From: Burkholderiales bacterium
Lineage (GTDB): Bacteria; Pseudomonadota; Gammaproteobacteria; Burkholderiales; SG8-39
Direction: 5' to 3'
DNA: 64,000 nucleotides
Assembly (NCBI GenBank): GCA_014860445.1
Contig: JACZJT010000031.1
Coordinates: 1 to 64,000, forward strand
Below are positions 46,055-56,187 of the stretch, piece by piece. Each line of letters opens with the position of its first letter. The first letter of the stretch is position 1. Position numbers and translations under genes: made by a program. The notes beneath the pieces are model-generated. The model saw only the letters and a list, made by a program, of their open reading frames with translations. It was not told the origin of the DNA and did no database searches.

Positions 46055-46162
46055 AGCCGGTTTCGGTTTTTCGAAATGGCCCGTGGCGCAGGGAAGGCGG
46101 GGCGAAATGAGGCCTTTCCGTATCCTCGATTTGCCTAGACTTGCATGGACTAAAAGGCGTAG

Positions 46163-46789
46163 ATGGCGGAAAGCGAAGAAGCCCTGCAGCTGAAGCGGCG
46201 CGCCAGGCGCCGTTTGGTCGGCGCTATCGCACTGGTGACCTTTGCCGTCATCATTCTGCCGCTCATTCTGGACAAGGAACCCGGACCGGCGGGCCCTCCG
46301 CTTAACGTTCAGATTCCCAGCCCCGAATCCGGAGGGTTTGCTCCCGGCGTCATGCCGTCCGCGCCAGCAGTCCCCGCCGCTCCGGCGTCAGAAAAAAAGG
46401 CCGAAATCGCGCCGAAGACGAGCGACTCGCAGAAGCTTGCGCCGCCCAAGATCGCGGTGGCAAACCCTGCGCCGAAGTCAGAACCCAAGCTTGATACGCC
46501 AGCCCCTAAAGCATCCGGCGACGCCGAGGCATTGCGGGCGCGGGCCGCGCTCAATGACCAGGCCTGGATGGTGCCGCTCGAGGCGTTTTCCGATATGAAG
46601 AACGTAAAGCAACTGCGCGCAAAGTTATCTGCCGCTGGTTTGAAGTCCTATACTGAACCGGTAAAGACCGCCAAAGGCACGCTGACGCGGGTGCGCGCAG
46701 GGCCTTTTTCCAGCACTGAAGCTGCCGAGAAGGCGCGCGCAAAATTGGACGCGATGGGACTGAAGCCTGGCGCCGTCGCGCTCCGATGA
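46163..46789 (+). CDS. SPOR-domain cell division protein (DedD-like)
   Basis: 208 residues. A basic cytoplasmic start (LKRRARRRLVG), one membrane segment (AIALVTFAVIILPLIL), a Pro/Ala/Lys linker and a C-terminal SPOR domain (about 130-205; AWMVPLEAFSDMKNVKQLRAKL...TRVRAGPFSSTEAAEKA). SPOR domains bind denuded septal peptidoglycan. Its place between folC and cvpA is that of dedD. It overlaps cvpA by four bases. Confidence 0.88.
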   Translation: MAESEEALQLKRRARRRLVGAIALVTFAVIILPLILDKEPGPAGPPLNVQIPSPESGGFAPGVMPSAPAVPAAPASEKKAEIAPKTSDSQKLAPPKIAVANPAPKSEPKLDTPAPKASGDAEALRARAALNDQAWMVPLEAFSDMKNVKQLRAKLSAAGLKSYTEPVKTAKGTLTRVRAGPFSSTEAAEKARAKLDAMGLKPGAVALR

Positions 46790-47274
46790 CATGGTTTGAC
46801 TATGCAGTAATCGCCATCATCGGCCTTTCGGTTCTGTTGGCGGTGTTTCGAGGGGTGGTGAGGGAAATCATGGCGCTGGCGGGGTGGGCGGCAGCCCTGA
46901 TCCTGTCGGGACTGTTTGCGCAGGAACTGGCACAATGGCTGCCGGCGAGTTTGTCGCACATGCTCAGGGCGGTCATCGCGTATCTGGTGATTTTCCTCGG
47001 TGTGCTATTGTTGTCCGGAGTGACCGGCTTGGTGCTGGCGAAGTTGTTTCACGCGGCAGGCCTGGGTTTTACCGACCGCGCTGTAGGCGCTGTGTTCGGA
47101 CTTCTGCGCGGCGCGGTGATCGTGTTCGTCGGAGTAATGTTTGCCGGATTGACCAGTCTGCCGAAGGAGCCTTTTTGGCGCGAGGCGGCCTTATCCGGGC
47201 CCGTTGAAACCGCAGTGCTGGCCGCGAGGCCGGTGCTACCGAAAGATTTGGCGCAGCGTATCCGTTTCAGGTGA
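46786..47274 (+). CDS. cvpA: CvpA family membrane protein
   Basis: 162 residues with four hydrophobic segments, the first in [29 protein letters not shown], the CvpA opening. CvpA was named for colicin V production and is linked to envelope homeostasis. It is coupled to the upstream SPOR gene and lies four bases from purF, the conserved cvpA-purF pair. Confidence 0.92.
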   Translation: MTWFDYAVIAIIGLSVLLAVFRGVVREIMALAGWAAALILSGLFAQELAQWLPASLSHMLRAVIAYLVIFLGVLLLSGVTGLVLAKLFHAAGLGFTDRAVGAVFGLLRGAVIVFVGVMFAGLTSLPKEPFWREAALSGPVETAVLAARPVLPKDLAQRIRFR

Positions 47275-47278
47275 AACC

Positions 47279-48802
47279 ATGTGCGGGATTCTCGGTGTAG
47301 TGTCAAGATCTCCGGTAAACCAGCTGCTCTACGACGGGTTGCTGGTGCTGCAGCATCGCGGCCAGGACGCAGCAGGCATCGCCACGTCCGAAGGGCAAAC
47401 CTTCCACATGCACAAAGGCGGGGGGCTGGTGCGCGACGTTTTTCATACGCGCAACATGCGCGCCCTGCCGGGCAACGTGGGCATTGCGCACTGCCGCTAT
47501 CCCACCGCGGGCTCGGCTTCCAGCGCTGCCGAATCGCAACCGTTCTACGTCAATTCGCCTTTCGGCATTGTGCTCGGTCACAACGGCAACCTCACCAATT
47601 CGGAAAGCCTGAAGCAGGAGATGTTCCGCCAGGACCTGCGGCACATCAACACAAATTCCGATTCGGAGGTGCTGTTGAACGTGCTGGCGCACGAGTTGCA
47701 GGAGGCATCGGCCAACTACAAGCTCGATCCGCAGATCATCTTTACCGCGGTGGCCAATGTGCACAGGCGCTGCCGCGGTGCCTACGCGGTGGTGGCGATG
47801 ATCGCAGGTTACGGCCTGCTCGCTTTTCGCGACCCATATGGCATACGCCCGCTCGTAATCGGACGCGTTGAGACCGGCAAGGGTTACGAATACCTGGTGG
47901 CTTCCGAATCGGTGGCGCTGGATACGCTGGGCTTCCAGATGGTGCGCGATGTCGCGCCCGGCGAGGCCGTATTCATCGACGAAGACGGCAACTTCTACAG
48001 CCGCCAGTGCGCGGGGAAGACCTCGCTCAACCCCTGTATCTTCGAGTACGTCTATCTCGCGCGCCCGGATTCGCTCATGGACGGGGTGTCGGTGTACGAA
48101 ACACGTCTGCATATGGGAGAAGAACTGGCGGCGAAAATCAGGACCCAGTACGCGCATCTGGACATCGACGTGGTGATACCGATTCCGGACTCCAGCCGGC
48201 CAAGTGCCATGCAACTTGCCCTGAATCTGGGTCTGTCTTACCGCGAAGGTTTCGTAAAGAACCGCTACATCGGTCGTACTTTCATCATGCCCGGTCAGAA
48301 AGAGCGCAAGAAATCGGTGCGGCAAAAGCTGAATGCCGTCGCAATGGAATTCAAGGGCAAGAACGTGCTGCTCGTGGACGATTCAATCGTGCGCGGCACC
48401 ACCAGCCATGAGATCGTAATGATGGCGCGCGAGTCCGGGGCCAACCGCGTGTTCTTTGCATCGGCCGCGCCGCCGGTACGCTATCCCAATGTCTACGGGA
48501 TCGACATGCCCACGCGCCAGGAGTTGATCGCCAACGGACGCAGCGATGAAGAGATTGCGCGCGAGATCGGCGCCGACGCACTGATCTATCAGGACCTCGA
48601 CGCGCTCAAGGCGGCGGTGCGCGAGGCCAACCCGCGGCTGACTGAATTCGAAACGTCATGCTTCGACGGAAATTACATTACCGGCGATGTAACGCGCGAG
48701 TATCTGGACAGTGTGGAAAATCACCGCAATTGTGCACGCGACGGCTCGTTCGAGGATGAGGAAAGCAGCCAGTTGGACCTGGGGTTGGTGGAAACGGACT
48801 AG
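47279..48802 (+). CDS. purF: Amidophosphoribosyltransferase
   Basis: 507 residues. Starts MCGILGVVS; removal of Met exposes the catalytic Cys1 of the glutaminase domain. [23 protein letters not shown] and GHNGNLTNS are glutaminase motifs. The phosphoribosyltransferase loop is [18 protein letters not shown]. It commits PRPP to purine synthesis. No Fe-S or propeptide pattern of the Bacillus type is seen. Confidence 0.96.
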   Translation: MCGILGVVSRSPVNQLLYDGLLVLQHRGQDAAGIATSEGQTFHMHKGGGLVRDVFHTRNMRALPGNVGIAHCRYPTAGSASSAAESQPFYVNSPFGIVLGHNGNLTNSESLKQEMFRQDLRHINTNSDSEVLLNVLAHELQEASANYKLDPQIIFTAVANVHRRCRGAYAVVAMIAGYGLLAFRDPYGIRPLVIGRVETGKGYEYLVASESVALDTLGFQMVRDVAPGEAVFIDEDGNFYSRQCAGKTSLNPCIFEYVYLARPDSLMDGVSVYETRLHMGEELAAKIRTQYAHLDIDVVIPIPDSSRPSAMQLALNLGLSYREGFVKNRYIGRTFIMPGQKERKKSVRQKLNAVAMEFKGKNVLLVDDSIVRGTTSHEIVMMARESGANRVFFASAAPPVRYPNVYGIDMPTRQELIANGRSDEEIAREIGADALIYQDLDALKAAVREANPRLTEFETSCFDGNYITGDVTREYLDSVENHRNCARDGSFEDEESSQLDLGLVETD

Positions 48803-48811
48803 CCGCGGTAT

Positions 48812-48963
48812 TTGACACCTGAGCGCTGCGGTAGTAACGTAGTGCTGCGCCGATTTGATGCATAGCTTGCGGGCGCCGCCGACTCGTTCCGGGGATCGGC
48901 AAATAAATACTGCTAAAGCGTGGGAAACCCGTCTTAGCGAAAGCTGAGCGGGTTTTTTCTTTT
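48812..48963 (+). ncRNA. Structured leader or small RNA between purF and metZ, with terminator
   Basis: A promoter-like TTGACA-N17-TAACGT (48812-48840) is followed by a stem GCCGA/TCGGC (48878-48900) and AAATAAATACTGCTAAAG. Two mutually exclusive hairpins come next. One pairs GCTAA (48912-48916) with TTAGC (48934-48938) around GGG-AAA-CCC. The other is a strong terminator, AACCCG-T-CTTAGC / GCTGAG-CGGGTT with a GAAA loop (48926-48954) and a T run. This may be only the purF terminator, a short RNA, or an attenuator/riboswitch for metZ, whose start codon is 100 bp further on. The stretch ATAAA...GCTAAA recalls the SAM-II riboswitch 3' core, but the loop before it does not match. Confidence 0.45.
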
Positions 48964-49060
48964 GGGGTCCGCTCGCGCGAATCGATTGCGCGGGCTGTTT
49001 TTAGACACGTGCGTCGCGATGCGCTGCAAACCGGGCACGACCATTACTACGGACGCAATC

Positions 49061-50233
49061 ATGGCCGATCAAGTTGAATTCGATACTCTGGCGCTGCGCG
49101 CCGGCATCCATCGCAGTCAGTTCGGTGAACATTCCGAGGCGATGTATCTCACCTCGAGTTTCGTATTCGAAAACGCTGCACAGGCGGCGGCGCGATTCAC
49201 CGGCGGCGCCGAAGGGAATATCTATTCGCGCTTCACAAACCCGACGGTAAGCGCGTTTCAGGAGCGCCTCGCCGCGCTTGAAGGCGCGCAGGCCTGTGTC
49301 GCCACCGCATCGGGAATGTCCGCCATCCTGGCGATGGCCATGGCGGTGCTCAAGGCGGGCGATCATGTTGTCTGTTCCGCCAGCGTGTTTGGATCGACGG
49401 TGCAGCTGTTTTCCAATGTCATGTGCAAGTTCGGCGTCGATACCAGTTTCGTCGCTGGCGCCAGTCTCGCCGCCTGGGAGGGCGCGCTGCGCAAGAATAC
49501 GAAGCTGTTGTTTCTGGAGACGCCGTCCAATCCGCTTACCGAAATTGCGGACATCGCCGCGCTCGCCGCGCTGGCCAAGCGCGCGGGTGCACTTCTGGCG
49601 GTGGATAACTGCTTCTGCACGCCCGCGCTGCAGCAGCCGCTCCGACTCGGCGCGGATCTGGTCATCCATTCTGCGACCAAGTATCTGGACGGTCAGGGCA
49701 GGGTGCTGGGCGGCGCGGTGGTAGGCGAGCGCGGACCGGTCATGGACGGCATCTACGGCTTTCTGCGCACCGCAGGGCCGAGCCTGTCGCCGTTCAACGC
49801 ATGGGTACTGCTGAAGGGCCTGGAAACACTGCGCATACGCATGGACGCGCAATCGCAGGCCGCCCTGCAGCTTGCTCAGTGGCTGGAGCAGCGCCCCGGC
49901 ATCGAGCGCGTGTACTATCCCGGGCTGAATTCGCATCCACAATACGAGCTGGCGAAACAGCAGCAGCGGCTCGGGGGGGCGGTGGTGTCTTTCGAAGTCA
50001 AAGGCGGGCGCGAAGCCGCGTGGCGGGTGGTGGATGCAACGCGCATGATTTCGATCACCGCCAATCTGGGCGATACGAAGACCACGATCACCCATCCCGC
50101 GACCACCACGCACGGTCGTATCAGCGCGGACGCGCGCAAGGCCGCCGGCATAGGCGAAGGGCTGCTGCGCGTCGCGGTCGGCCTGGAAGCGCTGGTCGAC
50201 ATCCAGGCCGACCTCGAACGCGGCCTGGGCTAG
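49061..50233 (+). CDS. metZ: O-succinylhomoserine sulfhydrylase
   Basis: 390 residues, a Cys/Met-metabolism PLP enzyme. The PLP Lys is in HSATKYLDGQGRVLGG; YSRFTNPTV, ETPSNPL and VDNCFCTP are present, and ANLGDTKTTITHPATTTH closes the active site. It makes homocysteine directly from O-succinylhomoserine and sulphide. Its position after purF is conserved in betaproteobacteria and pseudomonads, which favours metZ over metB or metC. It is convergent with lpxH. Confidence 0.9.
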   Translation: MADQVEFDTLALRAGIHRSQFGEHSEAMYLTSSFVFENAAQAAARFTGGAEGNIYSRFTNPTVSAFQERLAALEGAQACVATASGMSAILAMAMAVLKAGDHVVCSASVFGSTVQLFSNVMCKFGVDTSFVAGASLAAWEGALRKNTKLLFLETPSNPLTEIADIAALAALAKRAGALLAVDNCFCTPALQQPLRLGADLVIHSATKYLDGQGRVLGGAVVGERGPVMDGIYGFLRTAGPSLSPFNAWVLLKGLETLRIRMDAQSQAALQLAQWLEQRPGIERVYYPGLNSHPQYELAKQQQRLGGAVVSFEVKGGREAAWRVVDATRMISITANLGDTKTTITHPATTTHGRISADARKAAGIGEGLLRVAVGLEALVDIQADLERGLG

Positions 50234-50248
50234 CAACGCGGATCAGGT

Positions 50249-50977
50249 TCAGCCGGGACTCAGTTGCAGCGCGCGGCAGCCTGAGGCGTCGCAGGCGAGA
50301 TAGCTGCCATCCTGATACCAATCAGCGAGCACCCAGCGTTCGCAGTGATGGCCATCTACGGTGTGTACATGACGGGCCGGGCGGTGCGTATGGCCATGGA
50401 TCAGCAGCGGATAGCCGTAGCGGCGCAGGGTGGATTCGACTTCCGCTGGCGCCACGTCCATGATTTCGGTCGACTTGCCGCGCTTTTCCTGCTCGCTCTT
50501 GCGGCGCAGGGCTTCGACCGCGGCCTTGCGCTCGGTGAGCGGCTGCCGCAGTAGATTGTCTTTCCAGGACTGACTGCGTGCCTCGCGCCGGAATGCCTGG
50601 TATTCCAGATCCAGTGTGCACAGGGTATCGCCGTGCATCAGCAGGGCCGTCCGGCCGTACAGGTCTATTTGACTGGGGTCCGGCAGTATTGTCACTCCGC
50701 TGGCGCGCGCGAAGGCGTCACCGATCAGGAAATCGCGATTGCCGTGCATGAGAAAGGCGGGGACACCGCCGGCGACGAGGCGGGCGAGGGCGGCGATCAC
50801 CGAAGTGTTGAACGGGTCGTCGATGTCATCGTCCCCCACCCAATACTCGAACAAATCGCCGAGGATGTAGAGAGCATGCGCGCGGGACGCTTCCTGCTCG
50901 AGAAAGCGGAAAAAACCGCGGTTGCTCCGCGGCCGGCCGGAGCACAGGTGCAGGTCGGAGATGAATAGCGTTGACAT
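50249..50977 (-). CDS. lpxH: UDP-2,3-diacylglucosamine diphosphatase
   Basis: 242 residues of the calcineurin-like metallophosphatase family. Metal motifs are FISDLHL, ILGDLFEYWVGDDD, MHGNRDFLIG, LMHGDTLCT and IHGHTHRPA. It makes lipid X in lipid A synthesis, as a peripheral inner-membrane enzyme. The length matches E. coli LpxH (240). Confidence 0.94.
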   Translation of the reverse strand: MSTLFISDLHLCSGRPRSNRGFFRFLEQEASRAHALYILGDLFEYWVGDDDIDDPFNTSVIAALARLVAGGVPAFLMHGNRDFLIGDAFARASGVTILPDPSQIDLYGRTALLMHGDTLCTLDLEYQAFRREARSQSWKDNLLRQPLTERKAAVEALRRKSEQEKRGKSTEIMDVAPAEVESTLRRYGYPLLIHGHTHRPARHVHTVDGHHCERWVLADWYQDGSYLACDASGCRALQLSPG

Positions 50978-51069
50978 TCGCCTACGGGGGAGCGCGTGGC
51001 GCGCGACGAAACTAAATCTGGACGCCGCCGACCGAGCCGCTATGCTTCATCCGAAGCAATCGCGATCGT

Positions 51070-51561
51070 TCAGCAGAGCTCGGCGCGCTGCAGCAGCACG
51101 TCTTCCGTGGGCACGTCCTGGTGGCCGCCTCGGCTGCCGGTTTTGACGCCTTTGATCTTGTCCACCACGTCCATGCCCTCGATCACCTTTCCGAACACGC
51201 AATAGCCCCAACCCTGCGGCGTCGGCGCGCTATGGTTGAGAAAGCTGTTGTTCTTGACGTTGATGAAGAACTGCGCGCTGGCCGAATGCGGGTCCGACGT
51301 GCGCGCCATGGCGACCGTATATTGCTCGTTCTTGAGGCCGTTGGCGGCCTCGTTGTCTATCTGCGCCTGCGTCGGTTTCTGTTTCATGCCGGGCTCGAAT
51401 CCGCCTCCCTGAATCATGAAGCCGTCGATGACACGGTGAAATATCGTGTTGTCGTAGTGCCCGCTTTTTACGTAGGCGAGAAAATTCTCCACTGTCTTGG
51501 GGGCTTTGGCCGCGTCGAGTTCCAGGGAGATGATGCCGTGATTGGTGTGCAATTTGACCAT
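51070..51561 (-). CDS. ppiB: Cytosolic cyclophilin-type peptidyl-prolyl isomerase
   Basis: 163 residues, no signal peptide. Cyclophilin motifs include [37 protein letters not shown] and [19 protein letters not shown]. It speeds proline isomerisation during folding. It lies ten bases downstream of the periplasmic paralogue, so the two form an operon. Confidence 0.92.
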   Translation of the reverse strand: MVKLHTNHGIISLELDAAKAPKTVENFLAYVKSGHYDNTIFHRVIDGFMIQGGGFEPGMKQKPTQAQIDNEAANGLKNEQYTVAMARTSDPHSASAQFFINVKNNSFLNHSAPTPQGWGYCVFGKVIEGMDVVDKIKGVKTGSRGGHQDVPTEDVLLQRAELC

Positions 51562-51571
51562 GATGTGCTCG

Positions 51572-52147
51572 CTATTTATCGGAAATGAGGGAGATGGATT
51601 CGATGATTACCGTTTTTCGTGGTACGTCCTTGGCAAACGGCCCGCCCGGGCCGGTCGGCATGTTCGCGATGCGCATCACCACGTCCATGCCCTGGGTGAC
51701 CTTGCCGAATACCGCGTAACCGTATTCCGCTCGATTGGGTGCGCGGAAATCGAGAAAGCGATTGTCGGCGACATTGATGAAAAACTGCGCCGTTGCGGAG
51801 TGAGGATCGGGCGTGCGCGCCATGGCAAGGGTGCCGACCTCGTTTTTCAGACCGTTTCCGGCCTCGTTCTCGACGGGCGGGCGTTTGCCTTTCTTCTCCG
51901 TGAAGTCCGCGTTGTAGCCGCCTCCCTGGATCATGAATCCGTTGATGACGCGGTGGAAGATCGCACCCTCATAGAAACCGCTCTTCACGTACTGCAGGAA
52001 ATTCTCCACGGACTTGGGCGCCTTGTCGGCGTAGAGTTCGACGCGCACAGCCCCTGCGCTGGTCTTCATCTCGACCAGGGGATTGGCGGCGAGAACCTGT
52101 GCCGACCAGAGCAGGATGCTCGATATCAGAAACGGCGATACACGCAT
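51572..52147 (-). CDS. ppiA: Periplasmic cyclophilin-type peptidyl-prolyl isomerase
   Basis: 191 residues. A signal peptide ([20 protein letters not shown]) is followed by the same fold as the next gene: [52 protein letters not shown]. It would act on secreted and outer-membrane proteins. It is about 100 bp downstream of the L,D-transpeptidase gene. Confidence 0.92.
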   Translation of the reverse strand: MRVSPFLISSILLWSAQVLAANPLVEMKTSAGAVRVELYADKAPKSVENFLQYVKSGFYEGAIFHRVINGFMIQGGGYNADFTEKKGKRPPVENEAGNGLKNEVGTLAMARTPDPHSATAQFFINVADNRFLDFRAPNRAEYGYAVFGKVTQGMDVVMRIANMPTGPGGPFAKDVPRKTVIIESISLISDK

Positions 52148-52250
52148 GCTTCACAACCCTAAAAAGGGAAAAAACGAGAGTTCTCAACCACGGGCGTCAG
52201 TGCGACATCGATGCAGCGCCGCGTACGTCTAGCCGGGTACGGACGCTACG

Positions 52251-53441
52251 CTAGGCCGCGCCTTCGTAAATGATGCGCCACTTGCCGCCTTCCTTGGTCC
52301 AGTATTGGCGTTTCTTCATTCTGTTGGACAGGTTGCTCGAGCGGTAATCCTGGTCGAAAGTCACGACCACCAACTCCTCTTTGCCCGGATTGCGGAACAC
52401 GCTGAAATTCGAAAGTCCCAGCTTGATCCAGTTCTTTCCCTTGTTGACTTTGCGTTTGTGCTGTCCCCAGTCGGCGTAGCTTTCGCTGCCTGTTGAGAAT
52501 TTCTTCGAGTAGTGGGACAGATAGCGGTCGGTATCGCGGCTTTCCCAGTCGCTGCGCCAGCGCTCGATTTCCGCGTTGAGTGCGTTGCGTTCCGCATTCC
52601 AGTCATCCAGGGAAAGCCATTCGACCTGTTCGCTGATGATTACCGGCGTAAGTCCGATTTGCATCTTATTGGATAGCGCGTCCAGATCTGCATTGGCCAA
52701 CACCACGCAGCCGTTGCTCGCGCGCGGCGCGCGGCTGTAGGTGTCGCTGGGCGAGCCATGCAGCCATATTCCAGAGCCATTTCGGCCGTGGCGCTTGTCC
52801 CATTCGTTGGGATAGTTGATGGGGAAGGCGCCGCTGCCGTAGAAGTCGGAGAGCTTGTTGCGCGGCAGGCTGGCAGTGACGTGGTACACGCCGACCGGCG
52901 TTCTTTCGTCTCCTTCGCGCCGTTTTTCCCCGCCGCGTTTGCCGATGCTGATGTAATAATCGGCGACGAAACGCGGGCGGCCTTTCTCGTTCTGGTACAG
53001 ATACAGACGCGAGCGCTTGTTGTCGACGACGATGGCATAGCGCTGGTCCGCGCGCAATTGCATCAGGTAGCGTGGTACGCGGTCCTTGGGCGGTCGGTCG
53101 CGATAGGCATGCAGGCGGGCCAGTGCCTCGGCGCGCAGATCGTCGAGCCGCCCGCTTGATCCCTGCGGGGCGTTTCCAAAGGATTTCAGCTCCCGGCCGC
53201 GAGCCAGCAGCAAATCCCCTTTGATCAGATAAGCGAGCCGAAAATTCGGTTTGGCACGGAGCAGCGCTTCGACGTGCGTGAGCGCAACATCGAGGTGGTT
53301 GCGCTCGATTTCCTCGAATACCTTGCCGAGCAGGTCGTCAGTGCTCTGCTCGGCGTGTGCTGGAGAAAGGAAGAGGACGCTGGCGAGGCCCAGTGCTCCG
53401 GCGATTAAGAAGTTGAAAATTCCGCGCTGCAACTGTATCAA
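52251..53441 (-). CDS. Exported L,D-transpeptidase with NTF2-like C-terminal domain
   Basis: 396 residues. TTG start directly after the stop of the upstream TPR gene. A signal peptide, a short helical repeat region and a YkuD domain follow (about 120-270), with the catalytic motif WLHGSP...RASNGCVVL. The last 120 residues (YLSHYSKKF...YRSSNLSNRMKKRQYW...GGKWRIIYEG) form an NTF2/SnoaL-like domain. YkuD enzymes make 3-3 cross-links in peptidoglycan or attach proteins to it. The C-terminal domain resembles the one in the TPR protein encoded immediately upstream. Confidence 0.87.
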   Translation of the reverse strand: MIQLQRGIFNFLIAGALGLASVLFLSPAHAEQSTDDLLGKVFEEIERNHLDVALTHVEALLRAKPNFRLAYLIKGDLLLARGRELKSFGNAPQGSSGRLDDLRAEALARLHAYRDRPPKDRVPRYLMQLRADQRYAIVVDNKRSRLYLYQNEKGRPRFVADYYISIGKRGGEKRREGDERTPVGVYHVTASLPRNKLSDFYGSGAFPINYPNEWDKRHGRNGSGIWLHGSPSDTYSRAPRASNGCVVLANADLDALSNKMQIGLTPVIISEQVEWLSLDDWNAERNALNAEIERWRSDWESRDTDRYLSHYSKKFSTGSESYADWGQHKRKVNKGKNWIKLGLSNFSVFRNPGKEELVVVTFDQDYRSSNLSNRMKKRQYWTKEGGKWRIIYEGAA

Positions 53442-54482
53442 TTAGTTGACCTGTTCTTCACGTATTAACCATTTCCCATTGGTTTTGACCATGATCAGCG
53501 TTTTGGTTCCCGACGCTTTGACGATATCGGATCGGTAGTTTTGGTGGAACCTTACGCTGGCTGCGTTATCGCCACTGATGCTGACCTTGGGCGACTCGAT
53601 CTCGACTTCGATTTTCTTCGGCGCGCTGACGCGCTGCTTGCGCAGCTTTTCCCAATCGGCGCGCGGTTCACCCTTGGGCGTCTTGAAGTCCTTGGCGTAG
53701 TGCGCAAGATAGCCGGGCACGTCTTTTCTGGACCACGCGCTGGCCCAGGCGCGCACGGCCTTGAGTACCGCTTCGGATTCGGCCCCGGGTTCGCTGGCTT
53801 TTGCAGCAGGCGCGGCGGGTTTAGGTTCGGCGGCTTTGGGTTCCGCGGCTTTGGGCGCTGCGCTCGGTGCTGCACTCGCTACGACGGCAGGCTTGGCGGG
53901 CTCGGCCGCCTTGACGGGCGGCGCTTCTGCGGTCTTCGCAGGTTCTGCTCGGACAGGGGCCCGGGCGGCGCGCGTTCCCCCGCCGATCAACTCACCTATC
54001 ATGGCCAGCTTGGTCTTGGCGCCGGTATTGGAAGAGTCCAGTTGCAGTGCCTTGTCGTAGGCCTGGCTCGCAAGCTTGGCGTAAATATCACCCAGATTTT
54101 CGTGGGCGGTCGCGTAGCTCGGGTGCGTGCGGATCGAGCTTTCCAGCGCGGTCCTGGCTTTTTCGTACTGCCCCTGGGAGGCATAAAGTACCGCCAGATT
54201 ATTGTACGGTTCGGGCAACTCCGGATAGTCCTCGGACAGTTTCAAGAACACCTGGATCGCTTCGGTGGAACGGTTCATCTCCGTCAGAATCAGGCCTTTC
54301 AGAAAGCGGCCCTGCGCGTCGCGCGGCTTGCCTGCAAGGTACTTGTCGACCCGCTCCAGGGACTGGGGCAACTGGCCCTGCCGCATCATGCGCGTAATGT
54401 CCTGCAATTCGTCCGCGTGGACGGCGGCGGCGGCCAAAGCGAGGCCAAGACCGAGGGCGATGCGGCGAAGGACCAGATGCAT
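53442..54482 (-). CDS. Exported TPR protein with NTF2-like C-terminal domain
   Basis: About 346 residues from the ATG at 54482. A signal peptide (MHLVLRRIALGLGLALAAAAVHA) is followed by three to four TPR units (about 25-150; PEPYNNLAVLYASQGQYEKARTAL). A long Ala/Pro/Lys linker leads to a C-terminal NTF2/SnoaL-like domain (YLAHYAKDFKTP...RFHQNYRSD...NGKWLIREEQ). It is probably periplasmic. The L,D-transpeptidase begins on the next base, so the two proteins may work as a pair on the cell wall. A possible promoter TATAAC sits just upstream in the short divergent gap with cysS. Confidence 0.82.
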   Translation of the reverse strand: MHLVLRRIALGLGLALAAAAVHADELQDITRMMRQGQLPQSLERVDKYLAGKPRDAQGRFLKGLILTEMNRSTEAIQVFLKLSEDYPELPEPYNNLAVLYASQGQYEKARTALESSIRTHPSYATAHENLGDIYAKLASQAYDKALQLDSSNTGAKTKLAMIGELIGGGTRAARAPVRAEPAKTAEAPPVKAAEPAKPAVVASAAPSAAPKAAEPKAAEPKPAAPAAKASEPGAESEAVLKAVRAWASAWSRKDVPGYLAHYAKDFKTPKGEPRADWEKLRKQRVSAPKKIEVEIESPKVSISGDNAASVRFHQNYRSDIVKASGTKTLIMVKTNGKWLIREEQVN

Positions 54483-54638
54483 TATGTTATACTTTCCTGA
54501 GCCAGTTGAATTAACTCTGCATTCTAACAACAACACTCGAACCTCCACAATAGAGGCTACCGTCAAAATTTCCGCGGTGGCGCCACCTTCCGGTGAAAGG
54601 TGCTGCGTACCCGAGCGCATCCAGGCGGCTTCTCGAGC

Positions 54639-56063
54639 ATGCTGAAGATATACAACACACTTGCCCGTCGCAAGCAGGAGTTCGTCCCGATCGAACCGGG
54701 CAGGGTGCGCATGTACGTATGCGGAATGACCGTCTACGATTACTGTCATCTTGGTCATGCGCGCGTCATGGTGGTATTCGACATGGTGCAGCGCTGGTTG
54801 CGCGCAAGCGGCTACGAACTGACCTACGTACGCAATATCACCGATGTCGACGACAAAATAATCCGCCGCGCGGTCGAAAACGGCGAAACCATAGGCGAGC
54901 TGACAGCGCGCTATATCGCCTACATGGACGAAGATGCGGCAGCGCTGGGGGTGCAAAAACCCGACCATGAGCCGCGTGCGACCCAATATATCGGCGGCAT
55001 GCTCGACATGATCGCGGTGCTGCAGTCCCGGGGCCTGGCCTATCAGGCACAGAGCGGCGACGTTAACTACTCAGTGCGAAAGTTTCCCGGCTACGGCAGG
55101 CTGTCAGGCAAGACGCTGGATGAATTGCGGGCGGGCGAGCGCGTAGAAACCGATCCCAGCAAGCACGACCCGCTCGATTTCGTGCTCTGGAAGCGGGCGA
55201 AGGAGGGCGAGCCGGCGTGGCCCTCGCACTGGGGCGACGGCCGTCCCGGCTGGCATCTTGAGTGTTCGGTCATGTCCTGCAAATTGCTCGGCGAACATTT
55301 CGATATCCACGGCGGCGGCCAGGATCTTCAGTTTCCTCATCACGAGAACGAGATTGCGCAATCCGAAGGTGCCAACGGCGGGGTTTTTGTGAACTGCTGG
55401 ATGCACAATGGATTTGTGCGCATCGACAACGAGAAGATGTCGAAGTCGCTCGGAAATTTCTTCACCATCCGGGAAGTGCTGAAGCAATACGACGCCGAGG
55501 TCGTGCGCTTTTTCATCCTGCGTGCGCATTACCGCAGCCCGCTCAATTATTCCGACCGGCATTTGGACGACGCGAGGAGCGCGCTGTCGCGCCTGTACAC
55601 TGCCTTGAAAGAGGTGCCGCGCGCAGAGCGTGGCATCGATTGGGGCGATGACTACGCGGCGCGCTTCCGGGCGGCGATGGACGATGATTTCAATACGCCG
55701 GAAGCAGTCGCCGTCCTGTTCGAACTTGCTAGCGAGGTCAACACCGGGCGCGATGCAGCGAAAGGCGCGCTATTGCGCGGGCTCGGAGGAATACTCGGGC
55801 TGTTGCAACGCGACGCTTCAGCGTTTTTACAAGGGCGCAAGGATACGGCGGCGACGGATGCGGGTAAGGATTCGAAAGGCGGGGGCGATCCGGCCAATGC
55901 GCTGATCGACGACCCCGGCCGCATTGAAGTGCTGATTGGTTTGCGCGCCAAGGCCAAGCAGGCGAAGAACTACGCCGAGGCCGATCGCATCCGGCAAGAA
56001 CTGCTGGCGGCTGGAATCGTGCTCGAGGACACGCCGCAGGCGACGACCTGGCGGCGTGCCTGA
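54639..56063 (+). CDS. cysS: Cysteinyl-tRNA synthetase
   Basis: 474 residues from the ATG at 54639. Class I synthetase. The zinc Cys is in [10 protein letters not shown], the HIGH motif reads CHLGHAR, and the other zinc ligands are in WHLECSVMS and [23 protein letters not shown] is the second class signature. The C-terminal helical domain holds an anticodon-binding region with a Gly/Asp-rich insert near 420. Divergent from the TPR gene. Confidence 0.96.
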   Translation: MLKIYNTLARRKQEFVPIEPGRVRMYVCGMTVYDYCHLGHARVMVVFDMVQRWLRASGYELTYVRNITDVDDKIIRRAVENGETIGELTARYIAYMDEDAAALGVQKPDHEPRATQYIGGMLDMIAVLQSRGLAYQAQSGDVNYSVRKFPGYGRLSGKTLDELRAGERVETDPSKHDPLDFVLWKRAKEGEPAWPSHWGDGRPGWHLECSVMSCKLLGEHFDIHGGGQDLQFPHHENEIAQSEGANGGVFVNCWMHNGFVRIDNEKMSKSLGNFFTIREVLKQYDAEVVRFFILRAHYRSPLNYSDRHLDDARSALSRLYTALKEVPRAERGIDWGDDYAARFRAAMDDDFNTPEAVAVLFELASEVNTGRDAAKGALLRGLGGILGLLQRDASAFLQGRKDTAATDAGKDSKGGGDPANALIDDPGRIEVLIGLRAKAKQAKNYAEADRIRQELLAAGIVLEDTPQATTWRRA

Positions 56064-56187
56064 AGCTTGAAGCAGCTTTAGCAGCTTTTTATTCGTTCCA
56101 GTTGCGTAGTGATGGAAGTCTTGTGGCTTCGGCCGCGCGCTCCGCGCGCTTAACAACCCACGCTGCGCGTGTGTTAGCCTACGCCGC

